Below are positions 1-5,408 of a DNA stretch of 5,408 bases, piece by piece (position 1 is the stretch's first letter; the number at the start of each line of letters is the position of its first letter). Under the pieces are notes generated by a model that was not told where the DNA came from, did not search any database, and worked only from the letters and a program-made list of their open reading frames with translations. The position numbers and the translations under genes are program-made. Source of the stretch: Bacillota bacterium. GTDB lineage: Bacteria; Bacillota; Clostridia; Acetivibrionales; Acetivibrionaceae. The stretch spans positions 1-5,408 of the forward strand of contig JAEZUI010000191.1 in the NCBI GenBank assembly GCA_023421115.1. The letters are read 5' to 3'.

Positions 1-19
1 AATCCGACATTAGTTACGC

Positions 20-47
20 GGGTGCATTGGGTGCATGTCGGGTGCAT
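20..47. repeat. Triple direct repeat GGGTGCAT
   Basis: The octamer GGGTGCAT occurs exactly at 20-27, 29-36 and 40-47, with start-to-start spacings of 9 and 11 bases. Three identical 8-mers in 28 bases are unlikely by chance. The spacing is close to one helical turn, which would suit a repeated protein-binding site. It could equally be the edge of a larger repeat or mobile element cut by the window boundary. No function can be assigned. Confidence 0.6.
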
Positions 48-118
48 CATTACACGGGCAAGGGCCATGATTTACTATCCACCTATGCATGTATAAGCTG
101 ACAGTGTTTCTTAGTATA

Positions 119-149
119 ACCTACAACAACGAGTTTGGGCAGCGTAGGT
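119..149 (+). other. Stem-loop in the intergenic region
   Basis: ACCTAC at 119-124 is perfectly complementary to GTAGGT at 144-149, with a 19-base loop between. Read with the hairpin at 206-226 and weaker pairings between (CTC at 178-180 with GAG at 203-205; GCG at 167-169 with CGC at 175-177), it suggests that 119-226 could fold as a compact structured RNA. A 6-bp stem alone is weak evidence, and no RNA family was recognised. Confidence 0.3.
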
Positions 150-205
150 GATGAACGTGCCACAATGCGGAAAGCGCCTCTTATGGGACCTGCTTTGGTA
201 ATGAG

Positions 206-226
206 TTGTGAAGCATAGCTTTACAA
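206..226 (+). other. 9-bp hairpin with 3-base loop
   Basis: TTGTGAAGC at 206-214 pairs with GCTTTACAA at 218-226 across the loop ATA. One of the nine pairs is G-T (210 against 222 falls inside the stem as A-T; the wobble is base 210 or its neighbour, depending on register). That pair is a tolerated G-U wobble in plus-strand RNA but an A-C mismatch in minus-strand RNA, so the structure fits a plus-strand transcript better. No T-run follows on either strand, so it is not a classical intrinsic terminator. It lies 20 bases past the stop codon of the HlyD-like gene and could act as an RNA end-stabilising hairpin for the operon or belong to a convergent element. Confidence 0.4.
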
Positions 227-246
227 ACGTTCCACCACCAAATCAC

Positions 247-1434
247 TCATTCCTGTAATACAACTTCCATTCCTTCTTGTAATGGCCTATCCCATGCTGT
301 TATAACTCGCATCCCCTTAGCTAATCCTTTTGTGACGGGTGTGTATTGTGTATTCCCAATCCCTGTTTCCACTTCGCATTTTTGCACAATATATACAGTT
401 TCGCCCTGTCTGACAACCTCTCTTAAGCAGAAAACACTATTCTCATCAACGAATGCGCTATTTGGAACTAATGTAGAATGAACGGGCGAAGACATAACAA
501 GCTGATAGGTATTAAGTACCTCAAGTTTATCGTTTGAAATTGAATTTGGTTTGACAAGAATTTCACCGTTATTTTCTCCCCGCCATTCTAAAACAGTAAG
601 AGATACTATATCCAGGTTGTTCTCAGGGTTTATAAGTTTTATTGTAGATCCAATTTCTGGATGATCGAGTTTAGATAAAGATGTTTTTAATAGTAAATGA
701 TAAGATACGTTTTCAGGCAATATTTCAAATAGAACTGCATCTTGCGCAAGTGCACCGCCAGAGGTCAGTGTTAATGCCATGGTACATAAGCCGTCAGCAG
801 GACTTTTGAATGCATATTCATTATCTCTAATCAGTTGAAGACCAAGATATCTTTGGTTTGATAGATCATACCTTTTTTCCAATGCAGCGCGTGTGGTCCC
901 CATGAAGATGCCTTCGACGGCAATCTGGTTATATTCAGACTGTGCCTTGTCCAATGCCTTCTTAAGTTCAGCTTTCCGTTTTTCAGAGGTGCGCTGCGCT
1001 TTAGTATAAGCCCCCTGTGCCTTCTCAAGCGCTTCTTTCGTGAATGATAATTGCTGCCCATATGAATCATCAAAAGCGCGCAGCGCTAGTAAATTGGTAA
1101 CACGCTCTTCGTCAGCTTTAATCAGTGCTTCGTCAACACCTATATTGTCAAGCGACAGCAAAACATCATCCTTCTTTACCATACGGGGAAAACGGCCATG
1201 TACATCAATGATTTGTATGTCATTTGCAAACAGAAAGGGAGAAACAACTTGCAACATTTCAGTAGAAACGATTTGCATAGAATCGATATCTGCATTCTTC
1301 TTTAGCGTGCCGGATGTCACATATTCTGCCACAACTTTTGGACTAATGTAATAAAGAAAGGTCTTGCTAAACAGCATGATTGCTATGAGGATAAAGAAGC
1401 TTACTACTGCAATTTTTTTACCAGTGTTTCTCAT
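247..1434 (-). CDS. HlyD/YknX-type efflux adaptor (membrane-fusion) protein
   Basis: A 395-residue, membrane-anchored adaptor of the HlyD/RND-adaptor family, the type that works with MacB-like ABC exporters. In Gram-positives such as the Ykn system it sits outside the membrane against the permease. Residues 8-28 form an N-terminal membrane anchor, with the rest outside. The first half of the lipoyl/barrel-sandwich domain is at about 72-98 (VKKDDVLLSLDN). A long charged helical region rich in A, E, K, Q follows at about 101-205 (helical hairpin/coiled coil). The second lipoyl half is at 208-240 (SPADGLCT...SGGALAQDAVLFEILP), a beta-barrel at about 243-315, and a membrane-proximal domain at 318-395 (VPNSAFVDEN, then KGLAKGMRV and LQEGMEV, typical of the family). 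The domain set is complete and of usual length. It is the last gene of the operon; its ATG overlaps the stop of the MalG-like gene as ATGA. The family call is firm; the cargo is unknown. Confidence 0.88.
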   Translation of the reverse strand: MRNTGKKIAVVSFFILIAIMLFSKTFLYYISPKVVAEYVTSGTLKKNADIDSMQIVSTEMLQVVSPFLFANDIQIIDVHGRFPRMVKKDDVLLSLDNIGVDEALIKADEERVTNLLALRAFDDSYGQQLSFTKEALEKAQGAYTKAQRTSEKRKAELKKALDKAQSEYNQIAVEGIFMGTTRAALEKRYDLSNQRYLGLQLIRDNEYAFKSPADGLCTMALTLTSGGALAQDAVLFEILPENVSYHLLLKTSLSKLDHPEIGSTIKLINPENNLDIVSLTVLEWRGENNGEILVKPNSISNDKLEVLNTYQLVMSSPVHSTLVPNSAFVDENSVFCLREVVRQGETVYIVQKCEVETGIGNTQYTPVTKGLAKGMRVITAWDRPLQEGMEVVLQE

Positions 1435-2258
1435 TTCCGTATGCCCTCCAAGCCATTTAGTATGGAATCATTAAACACATAAAATAAGGAAAAAATGGGA
1501 ATCATATAAACAATACATCCGGCAAAAGCGGTGGTTGGATCTGCCTGTATTAGTCCATTCAGTGCGACGGACAGCGGATATTTACTTTGATCTGAGATAA
1601 GAACTAACGGTTGTTCCACCATATTCCAATTATCCGCGAAGATCAAGACAAACAAAGCAATCGCTCCTGATTTTACAGAGGGAAACACCACATAGAACAG
1701 TAATTTTAAAGTGCTTTTTGCTTCAAGGTAGAACGATTCACTTAATTCATCAGGCATATATGCAATAAATTGCCTCAATAAAATGACCCCAAAAGGGGAG
1801 AAAATACCGGGTAGCAGCAATGCCCACCATGTATCATAAATACCAAGCCACTTAGTCAGCATAAAATTTTGCAAAAGTGTAGTCTGAAAAGGCAATAGCA
1901 TAACAAACACATATAACAATAGAAGCAGTTTCTTCCCAGGAAAAGTAATCTTTGCAAAAGAAAAAGCTGTGAATAGACCAATCAGCACATGAAATGTCGC
2001 AACGGCAAAAGCTAAAAAAAGACTATTGAGGAACATATGCACATATTTGGTGTTATGGATAAGCAGATAATAGTATTGATCAAACACTACCATAGGTGGA
2101 ATAGCGATCACTTTTCTCAAGGCGCCGATCAGATAATCTGACGTAAGATAATGTCTGGGAAGTAATGAGTTTGTTAAAGTCAATATGATAGGATATATAA
2201 AGCAAAGGGATACCAAAAAAATAAAAATAATGGAAATGACATGGATCATCTTTCGCAT
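1431..2258 (-). CDS. Carbohydrate ABC transporter permease, MalG/UgpE type
   Basis: A 275-residue inner-membrane permease of the MalG/UgpE branch (binding-protein-dependent transport, BPD_transp_1), normally one half of the translocation channel of a sugar importer. About six membrane segments are visible: 6-30, 73-101, 110-133, 143-166, 197-213 and 243-264. The family signature precedes the coupling loop (LLRQFIAYMPDELSES, 160-175), and WNMVEQPLVLISDQSKYPLSVAL (211-233) matches the MalG C-terminal half. The EAA coupling loop is aberrant. Where the family usually reads EAA-x-IDGA, this protein has ESF-Y-LEAK (174-181), so the conserved Gly is Ala; the downstream FP (192-193) is kept. Two bases separate it from the MalF-like gene upstream. 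Family membership is secure, but sugar as the substrate is assumed from the family only, and coupling to a standard MsmX/MalK-type ATPase is uncertain. Confidence 0.9.
   Translation of the reverse strand: MRKMIHVISIIFIFLVSLCFIYPIILTLTNSLLPRHYLTSDYLIGALRKVIAIPPMVVFDQYYYLLIHNTKYVHMFLNSLFLAFAVATFHVLIGLFTAFSFAKITFPGKKLLLLLYVFVMLLPFQTTLLQNFMLTKWLGIYDTWWALLLPGIFSPFGVILLRQFIAYMPDELSESFYLEAKSTLKLLFYVVFPSVKSGAIALFVLIFADNWNMVEQPLVLISDQSKYPLSVALNGLIQADPTTAFAGCIVYMIPIFSLFYVFNDSILNGLEGIRK
1444..1449 (-). promoter_or_regulatory. Ribosome binding site for the HlyD-like gene
   Basis: GGAGGG lies nine bases before the ATG at 1434. It is written into the closing codons of the MalG-like gene (residues Leu-Glu-Gly near its C-terminus), and the start codon overlaps that gene's stop. 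This fixes the start and points to translational coupling between the two genes. Confidence 0.75.
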
Positions 2259-2260
2259 CT

Positions 2261-3127
2261 CTAGCTCTCCCTTTTTACGGCGTAATACAACAATGGCAGC
2301 AAAATTATTAAGATAATGGAAGAGAATATGACCGCTCCTGATGACAAATTTTGATAATTGAGCTTATAAAAATGGTTATTCATATAATGTTGCACCTGAT
2401 ATAGAATAGGATGGGGATATGCGCCATATAATAAATAGGCTTCCTTGAAGATGCGTAATCCAAGCGTCAGCTGATATACAGCTGCTGCAACAAGTGTTGG
2501 TCGTAGATAGGGAATGATAATGTAGAAAACCCTTTGAAGTATATTCGCCCCATCAATTTCGCTAGCCCATTCAATGTCTTTATCAAAATTCATGAGCGCA
2601 CTTGTAATAATCAACATTAAAATACCGATGCTTTTCCACATCATCATAGTGAAAAGGCAAAACCATTCAACTACGTCACGAGATAGCACTAGGATTGGAA
2701 GTAGCAATTGCGATGCATTGTTTGAGTATAAAAAAAGTAACTTCCATATTACGACTACTGATGCAGAGGGGAGGAAAACCGGGAGTAAAAACGCCAACTG
2801 AACCAAACGAAAGTGTTGAGCATTTTTGAGAATTAATGAAAAGAAAAAAGCTATCAATACCCCTGCTGGAACAAAAACTGCACAGAAGAGCAACGTATTC
2901 TTAAGTGCGAGCTGATAGTAGGCATTCTGCATTGTTTGGATATAATGGACGAAGCCGACGTATTCAAAGTTATAATTGGAGTCGATAAAAGAAAAGAATA
3001 ACGTTCCCAAAAAAGGCACGACATAAAAACCTAGAAAGCCAATTATTCCAGGTAAGGCAAGCAAAGCATCCCTTCGTCTATATACGGCAGGAAGGCTTTG
3101 ACTCAACCTGGGTTTCCTTGTTTTCAT
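2261..3127 (-). CDS. Sugar ABC transporter permease, MalF/UgpA type
   Basis: A 288-residue membrane permease of the MalF/UgpA branch, the expected partner of the MalG-like protein encoded next. Membrane segments are at about 21-47 (beginning with the family-typical ALLALPGIIGFLGFYVVP), 74-100, 107-132, 152-178, 210-233 and 262-284. The segment 115-133 (LPVFLPSASVVVIWKLLFL) is typical for UgpA-like permeases. The coupling loop is recognisable at 184-210 by EIDGAN and FYIIIPYLRP. However, the three residues normally EAA are Trp-Ala-Ser (187-189), so the conserved Glu thought to contact the ATPase is missing. Start: ATG with a strong AGGAGGGG five bases upstream; a single base separates it from the stop of the MacB-like gene. 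It ends in TAG two bases before the MalG-like start. The family call is secure; the substrate is unknown. Confidence 0.9.
   Translation of the reverse strand: MKTRKPRLSQSLPAVYRRRDALLALPGIIGFLGFYVVPFLGTLFFSFIDSNYNFEYVGFVHYIQTMQNAYYQLALKNTLLFCAVFVPAGVLIAFFFSLILKNAQHFRLVQLAFLLPVFLPSASVVVIWKLLFLYSNNASQLLLPILVLSRDVVEWFCLFTMMMWKSIGILMLIITSALMNFDKDIEWASEIDGANILQRVFYIIIPYLRPTLVAAAVYQLTLGLRIFKEAYLLYGAYPHPILYQVQHYMNNHFYKLNYQNLSSGAVIFSSIILIILLPLLYYAVKRES
2267..2271 (-). promoter_or_regulatory. Ribosome binding site for the MalG-like gene
   Basis: GGGAG (within AAAGGGAGAG) sits eight bases before the ATG at 2258 and overlaps the last codons of the MalF-like gene. It supports this start over the internal ATG at codon 4. 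Confidence 0.65.
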
Positions 3128-3128
3128 T

Positions 3129-4256
3129 TTATCCCCTCCTACTCTGAGTTTTTTTTATTAGAAGATGCGTGCTGACGTTGATAAGTAAGCCTGCAACACA
3201 GATAGCCTTTTTTGCCCACACACAGAACAAAACAAATGGATGTCGGATCATCTGAGTGTTATTTGATTGGTTAACAAAATTTCGCCAGGCAAATTTCATG
3301 TCAGGGAACAGCAGCGTTGAGGGCATAAATTTTTCATTAACCGTTATATTTCGTAAAAACATGTAAGCGAGCAACCCTATATAACTTACAGCAATAGCAT
3401 AATAGATGCATAAACAAATAATGCTACTTTGGCAGGAGCCAACTGCTTTAAGAAAGTAATTATTAGAAAAGGAACGAATAATTGTATCTTGGTGCCACCT
3501 TAACAAAGGAATCAACTTTTTGCGTAGAAGCATACCAAATTGTGCAATCAATAATGTGAATGCAACATCAACAATGAATGCCAAATTTTTGACACGTATG
3601 GAAAGATTCTCTTTACTAATTACCGCACATCTCATTCCACTGAGCTGCTGTGATAAATTGGTTAAGGCTATATTGCTTAATTCTGCGCGTTTTATTTTTC
3701 CATGCACCATTGTCGGCTTATCTTGCTTTTGAAAGGGTATATATATACTTTCCATATAACTGCTAGATAGCACCGAGAATATGTTGTCGGTGGACCTGTA
3801 AACACCAAGGATCTCATATTGATGTCCCCCGATACTAATAGGTTTTCCAATGCAATCAAGCGTACCATACAATTCTGTCGCATGAGCTGATGATAATAAC
3901 GCATAGTACATATTAAAATCGGATTGCCAAAATCCCCTTCCCTTTACAATGGGAAGGGGGTAAATGGCGTTCAAATAGTTTGCTGTTACTTTTTCAATGG
4001 GTACGTCGATTGATCTTGTACCAGCCGCATTAGTTGCTACTTCGTGACTCTCTTGTGTAAAGGCAATTTCTTCAATCAAAGAGGGATGCTTTTCTAGCTT
4101 GTTTAGCTCCTCAAATGGTACAACAGTGTCCGCACTTATCTCCAGCATTACTAAATCGCTCGAAAATGGGCGATCAGCCAATGAAAAGCAAGCATAAGCC
4201 ATAAGTAACAGGCTTGCGATAAAAAAAAGGATGTGTTTCTTGTTGGGTGCTGGCAT
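3129..4256 (-). CDS. MacB/FtsX-like membrane protein with periplasmic-core domain
   Basis: Relative of MacB/YknZ-type ABC permeases, which transmit ATPase motion to an extracytoplasmic domain rather than forming a channel. Numbering from the upstream GTG (4268): membrane segment 13-31; a MacB_PCD ectodomain at about 35-225, best seen in VTANYLNAIYPLPIVKGRGF (94-113), STELYG-like HATELYGTLDCIGKPISIGG (129-148), YEILGVYR (151-158) and SIYIPF (174-179); then segments at about 227-248, 280-305 and 345-371. Positive residues after segment 2 (RKKLIPLLR) and at the C-terminus (KKTQSRRG) give N-in, ectodomain-out topology. The usual FtsX cytoplasmic motif after segment 2 (EIG-x-R-x-A-x-GA) is not recognisable, and the loop between segments 3 and 4 is unusually long (about 40 residues). 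Start: ATG at 4256 is preferred because GAAGG lies five bases before it; the GTG at 4268 overlaps the previous stop as GTGA, but its GGAG is only one base away. No partner ATPase is seen. Confidence 0.75.
   Translation of the reverse strand: MPAPNKKHILFFIASLLLMAYACFSLADRPFSSDLVMLEISADTVVPFEELNKLEKHPSLIEEIAFTQESHEVATNAAGTRSIDVPIEKVTANYLNAIYPLPIVKGRGFWQSDFNMYYALLSSAHATELYGTLDCIGKPISIGGHQYEILGVYRSTDNIFSVLSSSYMESIYIPFQKQDKPTMVHGKIKRAELSNIALTNLSQQLSGMRCAVISKENLSIRVKNLAFIVDVAFTLLIAQFGMLLRKKLIPLLRWHQDTIIRSFSNNYFLKAVGSCQSSIICLCIYYAIAVSYIGLLAYMFLRNITVNEKFMPSTLLFPDMKFAWRNFVNQSNNTQMIRHPFVLFCVWAKKAICVAGLLINVSTHLLIKKTQSRRG
3133..3140 (-). promoter_or_regulatory. Strong ribosome binding site for the MalF-like gene
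   Basis: AGGAGGGG, five bases before the ATG at 3127, is the best Shine-Dalgarno sequence in the window. It also encodes the last three residues (Arg-Arg-Gly) of the MacB-like protein, whose TAA stop is one base from the MalF-like start. The MalF-like permease may be translated at a higher rate than its neighbours. Confidence 0.85.
3934..3959 (-). repeat. Perfect GC-rich inverted repeat inside the MacB-like gene (terminator-like)
   Basis: CCCCTTCCC at 3934-3942 and GGGAAGGGG at 3951-3959 form a perfect 9-bp stem with an 8-base loop. On the transcribed (minus) strand the stem is followed directly by ATTTTGG, so it resembles a weak intrinsic terminator or pause site. It falls in codons for the conserved Pro-Leu-Pro-Ile-Val-Lys-Gly-Arg-Gly-Phe stretch of the periplasmic-core domain, so protein constraint explains part of the sequence. 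The T-run is only four bases long, and termination is not proven. Confidence 0.5.
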
Positions 4257-4264
4257 TGATACCT

Positions 4265-5408
4265 TCACTCTCCACGTATCATCGCCAGATTTTCATCTAG
4301 ACGCTGGATAATGTCTTCCTCAGTAATTCTGTTCTGTAGATACTCCGAAAGCAACGGGAACAAAACCTGATAGTATTCCTTAAGTTCCATATTAGGCAGA
4401 TACGCCCTCTCGCGGTAATATTGCATTTGGTTGAAGTGCGTATCGCCCCCATTGAACGTTAAGTCCTCGCTTATGTTATAGTTTGCAGTGTTATCTACCC
4501 GATACACCGTTGCGGCCTCACCCTTTTGATAAATAAAACTCTCTTCAGGATAGAAATATGGATTCATGATTGAATAAGCGGGAGGCGATTTAGAAAAAAT
4601 GGTCTCTGGCTGAAAAGCGGTATAGCACTGTAGTGCTTCTGAAGATGCAACTACTTCAAAGAATTTTTCAGCAGCAATACGGTTTGGGGCATTCTTAAGC
4701 AGGCTAAAGAAGTTCATATACCCACTATATTTTTCATTGTTTGCCGCTAATAAGGGCGGCATCATTACGGTTTGCCCCTCATAGGCATAATAATCAGCAG
4801 CAGGAGCACTCGCTGAAAATCGCACGATCAAAACGGCTGTACCATCCTGATATTGGGGCTTAGGTTCCAAATCCATATCCAGAATGCTGCCAGATTCAAC
4901 AAGGCGCTTGAACATCTTTAGCAATTCCATATACTCTTGTGTAGCAAATGTACCGCCTTGGGCAATTGTCTCATTATAGTATTGTTCCAGCATATCATAT
5001 ATAAAACTATTCATTGATAAGCTGTTTAGAGATGCACCTTCCATCAAATAAAAATCCCTCGCGCCATCACCGCTTAGTGAAAACCCATTACTCTCCGCCA
5101 GGGTAAGAAAATCAACCCATGTCCAGTTGCCTTCAGGCCTTTTGATGTTAGCGACCTGCGCAAGTGCATCGTTCCACATCCAAAATGATTGATACAATGC
5201 CCTTGGAAACCCATACTGAGCCTCTGAGTCCATGCATAAGGAGTGTACATCAATCATCTCGTCATTCCATGTCGTCTTAAGGGTCTGCAAATTTTCCAGC
5301 AGGCCTCCGCTAGAAAAAGTCGATAGCAGCGTTTGATCGATAATCAGCATATCCAGTTTTGTTTTGTTGGACATAAGCTCCAATCGTAAGGTATCTTCTG
5401 TATAAAGA
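4265..5408 (-). CDS. Extracellular solute-binding protein, family 1 (C-terminal part; 5' end outside window)
   Basis: Partial gene. The frame is open to the window edge: eight further codons (LYTEDTLR) precede a TTG at 5383 that could be mistaken for a start. The first residues in view, LRLELMSNKTKLDMLIID, match the internal 'E-L-x-x-G-x-x-x-D-(I/V)' stretch of family-1 binding proteins, so a signal peptide or lipobox and roughly the first 60-80 residues should lie beyond 5408. About 380 residues are visible. Supporting features (numbered from the TTG) are GFPRALYQSFWMWNDALA (58-75), the hinge-region motif NWTWVDFLTLAE (86-97), NAPNRIAAEKFFEVVAS (231-247) and the C-terminal helix ITEEDIIQRLDENLAMI (353-369). 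Its job would be to capture a ligand outside the membrane and deliver it to the MalF/MalG-type permeases. It ends in TGA eight bases before the preferred start of the MacB-like gene. The ligand cannot be told from sequence; overall resemblance is to sugar-type binders. Confidence 0.85.
   Translation of the reverse strand, partial: LYTEDTLRLELMSNKTKLDMLIIDQTLLSTFSSGGLLENLQTLKTTWNDEMIDVHSLCMDSEAQYGFPRALYQSFWMWNDALAQVANIKRPEGNWTWVDFLTLAESNGFSLSGDGARDFYLMEGASLNSLSMNSFIYDMLEQYYNETIAQGGTFATQEYMELLKMFKRLVESGSILDMDLEPKPQYQDGTAVLIVRFSASAPAADYYAYEGQTVMMPPLLAANNEKYSGYMNFFSLLKNAPNRIAAEKFFEVVASSEALQCYTAFQPETIFSKSPPAYSIMNPYFYPEESFIYQKGEAATVYRVDNTANYNISEDLTFNGGDTHFNQMQYYRERAYLPNMELKEYYQVLFPLLSEYLQNRITEEDIIQRLDENLAMIRGE

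Larger units (their letters stand above)
1..246. other. Non-coding region downstream of the operon
   Basis: No convincing gene was found here on either strand. Short frames run off the left edge on the plus strand (frame 1 stops at 94-96, frame 3 at 99-101), but neither has recognisable protein features. The stretch is about 47% GC by hand count (116 of 246), a little above the sampled parts of the neighbouring operon. It contains three copies of GGGTGCAT near the edge and two stem-loops, described separately. It follows the stop codon of the HlyD-like gene directly, yet holds no GC-rich hairpin followed by a T-run on the minus strand, so the operon's transcription end is not identified. It may be the flank of another element that continues beyond position 1. 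Confidence 0.6.

Noticed and set aside
1..68. Minus-strand open frame starting ATG at 68 (22 codons to the edge) with a Cys-x-x-Cys pair and an AGGTGG ten bases upstream.
   Set aside because: Too short to judge. The cysteines come from the GGGTGCAT repeats, and the ribosome site is weak and distant.
1..101. Plus-strand frames open from the edge to stops at 94-96 and 99-101, possible tail of a convergent gene.
   Set aside because: About 31-33 codons each with no recognisable protein character, and two frames being open at once shows this is uninformative.
150..246. Intrinsic terminator for the operon.
   Set aside because: The hairpin at 206-226 has a mismatch on the minus strand and no T-run; the short GCG/CGC stem at 167-177 is too weak.
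1040..1351. Plus-strand open stretch of about 100 codons opposite the HlyD-like gene.
   Set aside because: It lies fully inside a well-supported gene on the other strand, has Ser/Thr-rich low-information content and no ribosome binding context; the same applies to antisense stretches at 2574-2801 and 3520-3732.
3692..3904. Second minus-strand frame of 70 codons inside the MacB-like gene, and a similar one at 831-1073 inside the HlyD-like gene.
   Set aside because: Both are out-of-frame shadows of genes whose main frame has clear family motifs throughout; there is no sign of a frameshift.
5381..5383. TTG as the start codon of the solute-binding protein.
   Set aside because: The frame stays open upstream to the window edge, the first visible residues match an internal part of the family, no signal peptide is present, and no ribosome binding site precedes the TTG.

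Overview
The window looks like part of a low-to-moderate GC, Gram-positive (Firmicutes, probably clostridial) genome. The reasons are strong AGGAGG-type ribosome binding sites, very tight gene packing, a MalF/MalG-type importer with no ATPase gene beside it, and a YknX/HlyD-like adaptor in place of a Gram-negative efflux set. This taxonomic call is inference; no rRNA or marker gene is present.

Layout: everything from 5408 down to 247 is one minus-strand operon of five genes with junctions of 8 nt or less. In transcription order these are: (1) the C-terminal part of an extracellular family-1 solute-binding protein, running off the window edge; (2) a MacB/FtsX-like membrane protein with a periplasmic-core (MacB_PCD) ectodomain; (3) a MalF/UgpA-type sugar ABC permease; (4) a MalG/UgpE-type carbohydrate ABC permease; (5) a HlyD/YknX-type membrane-fusion (adaptor) protein. 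No promoter lies between genes, so the operon promoter must be upstream of 5408. Several ribosome binding sites are written into the last codons of the preceding gene, which suggests translational coupling.

Positions 1-246, downstream of the operon, hold no convincing gene. They are slightly GC-richer (116 of 246 by hand count) and contain a triple GGGTGCAT repeat and two clear stem-loops, one of which pairs better as plus-strand RNA. No classical terminator with a T-run was found after the last gene.

The main point of interest is the mixture. A sugar-importer core (binding protein plus two permeases) is interleaved in one transcript with the two non-ATPase parts of a MacB/Ykn-type export or mechanotransmission machine (PCD permease plus HlyD adaptor). 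The coupling (EAA) loops of both sugar-type permeases are degenerate, and the MacB-like protein lacks a recognisable FtsX cytoplasmic motif. Together these suggest a specialised composite envelope system rather than an ordinary sugar importer. No ATPase is visible in the window, but one could lie upstream.
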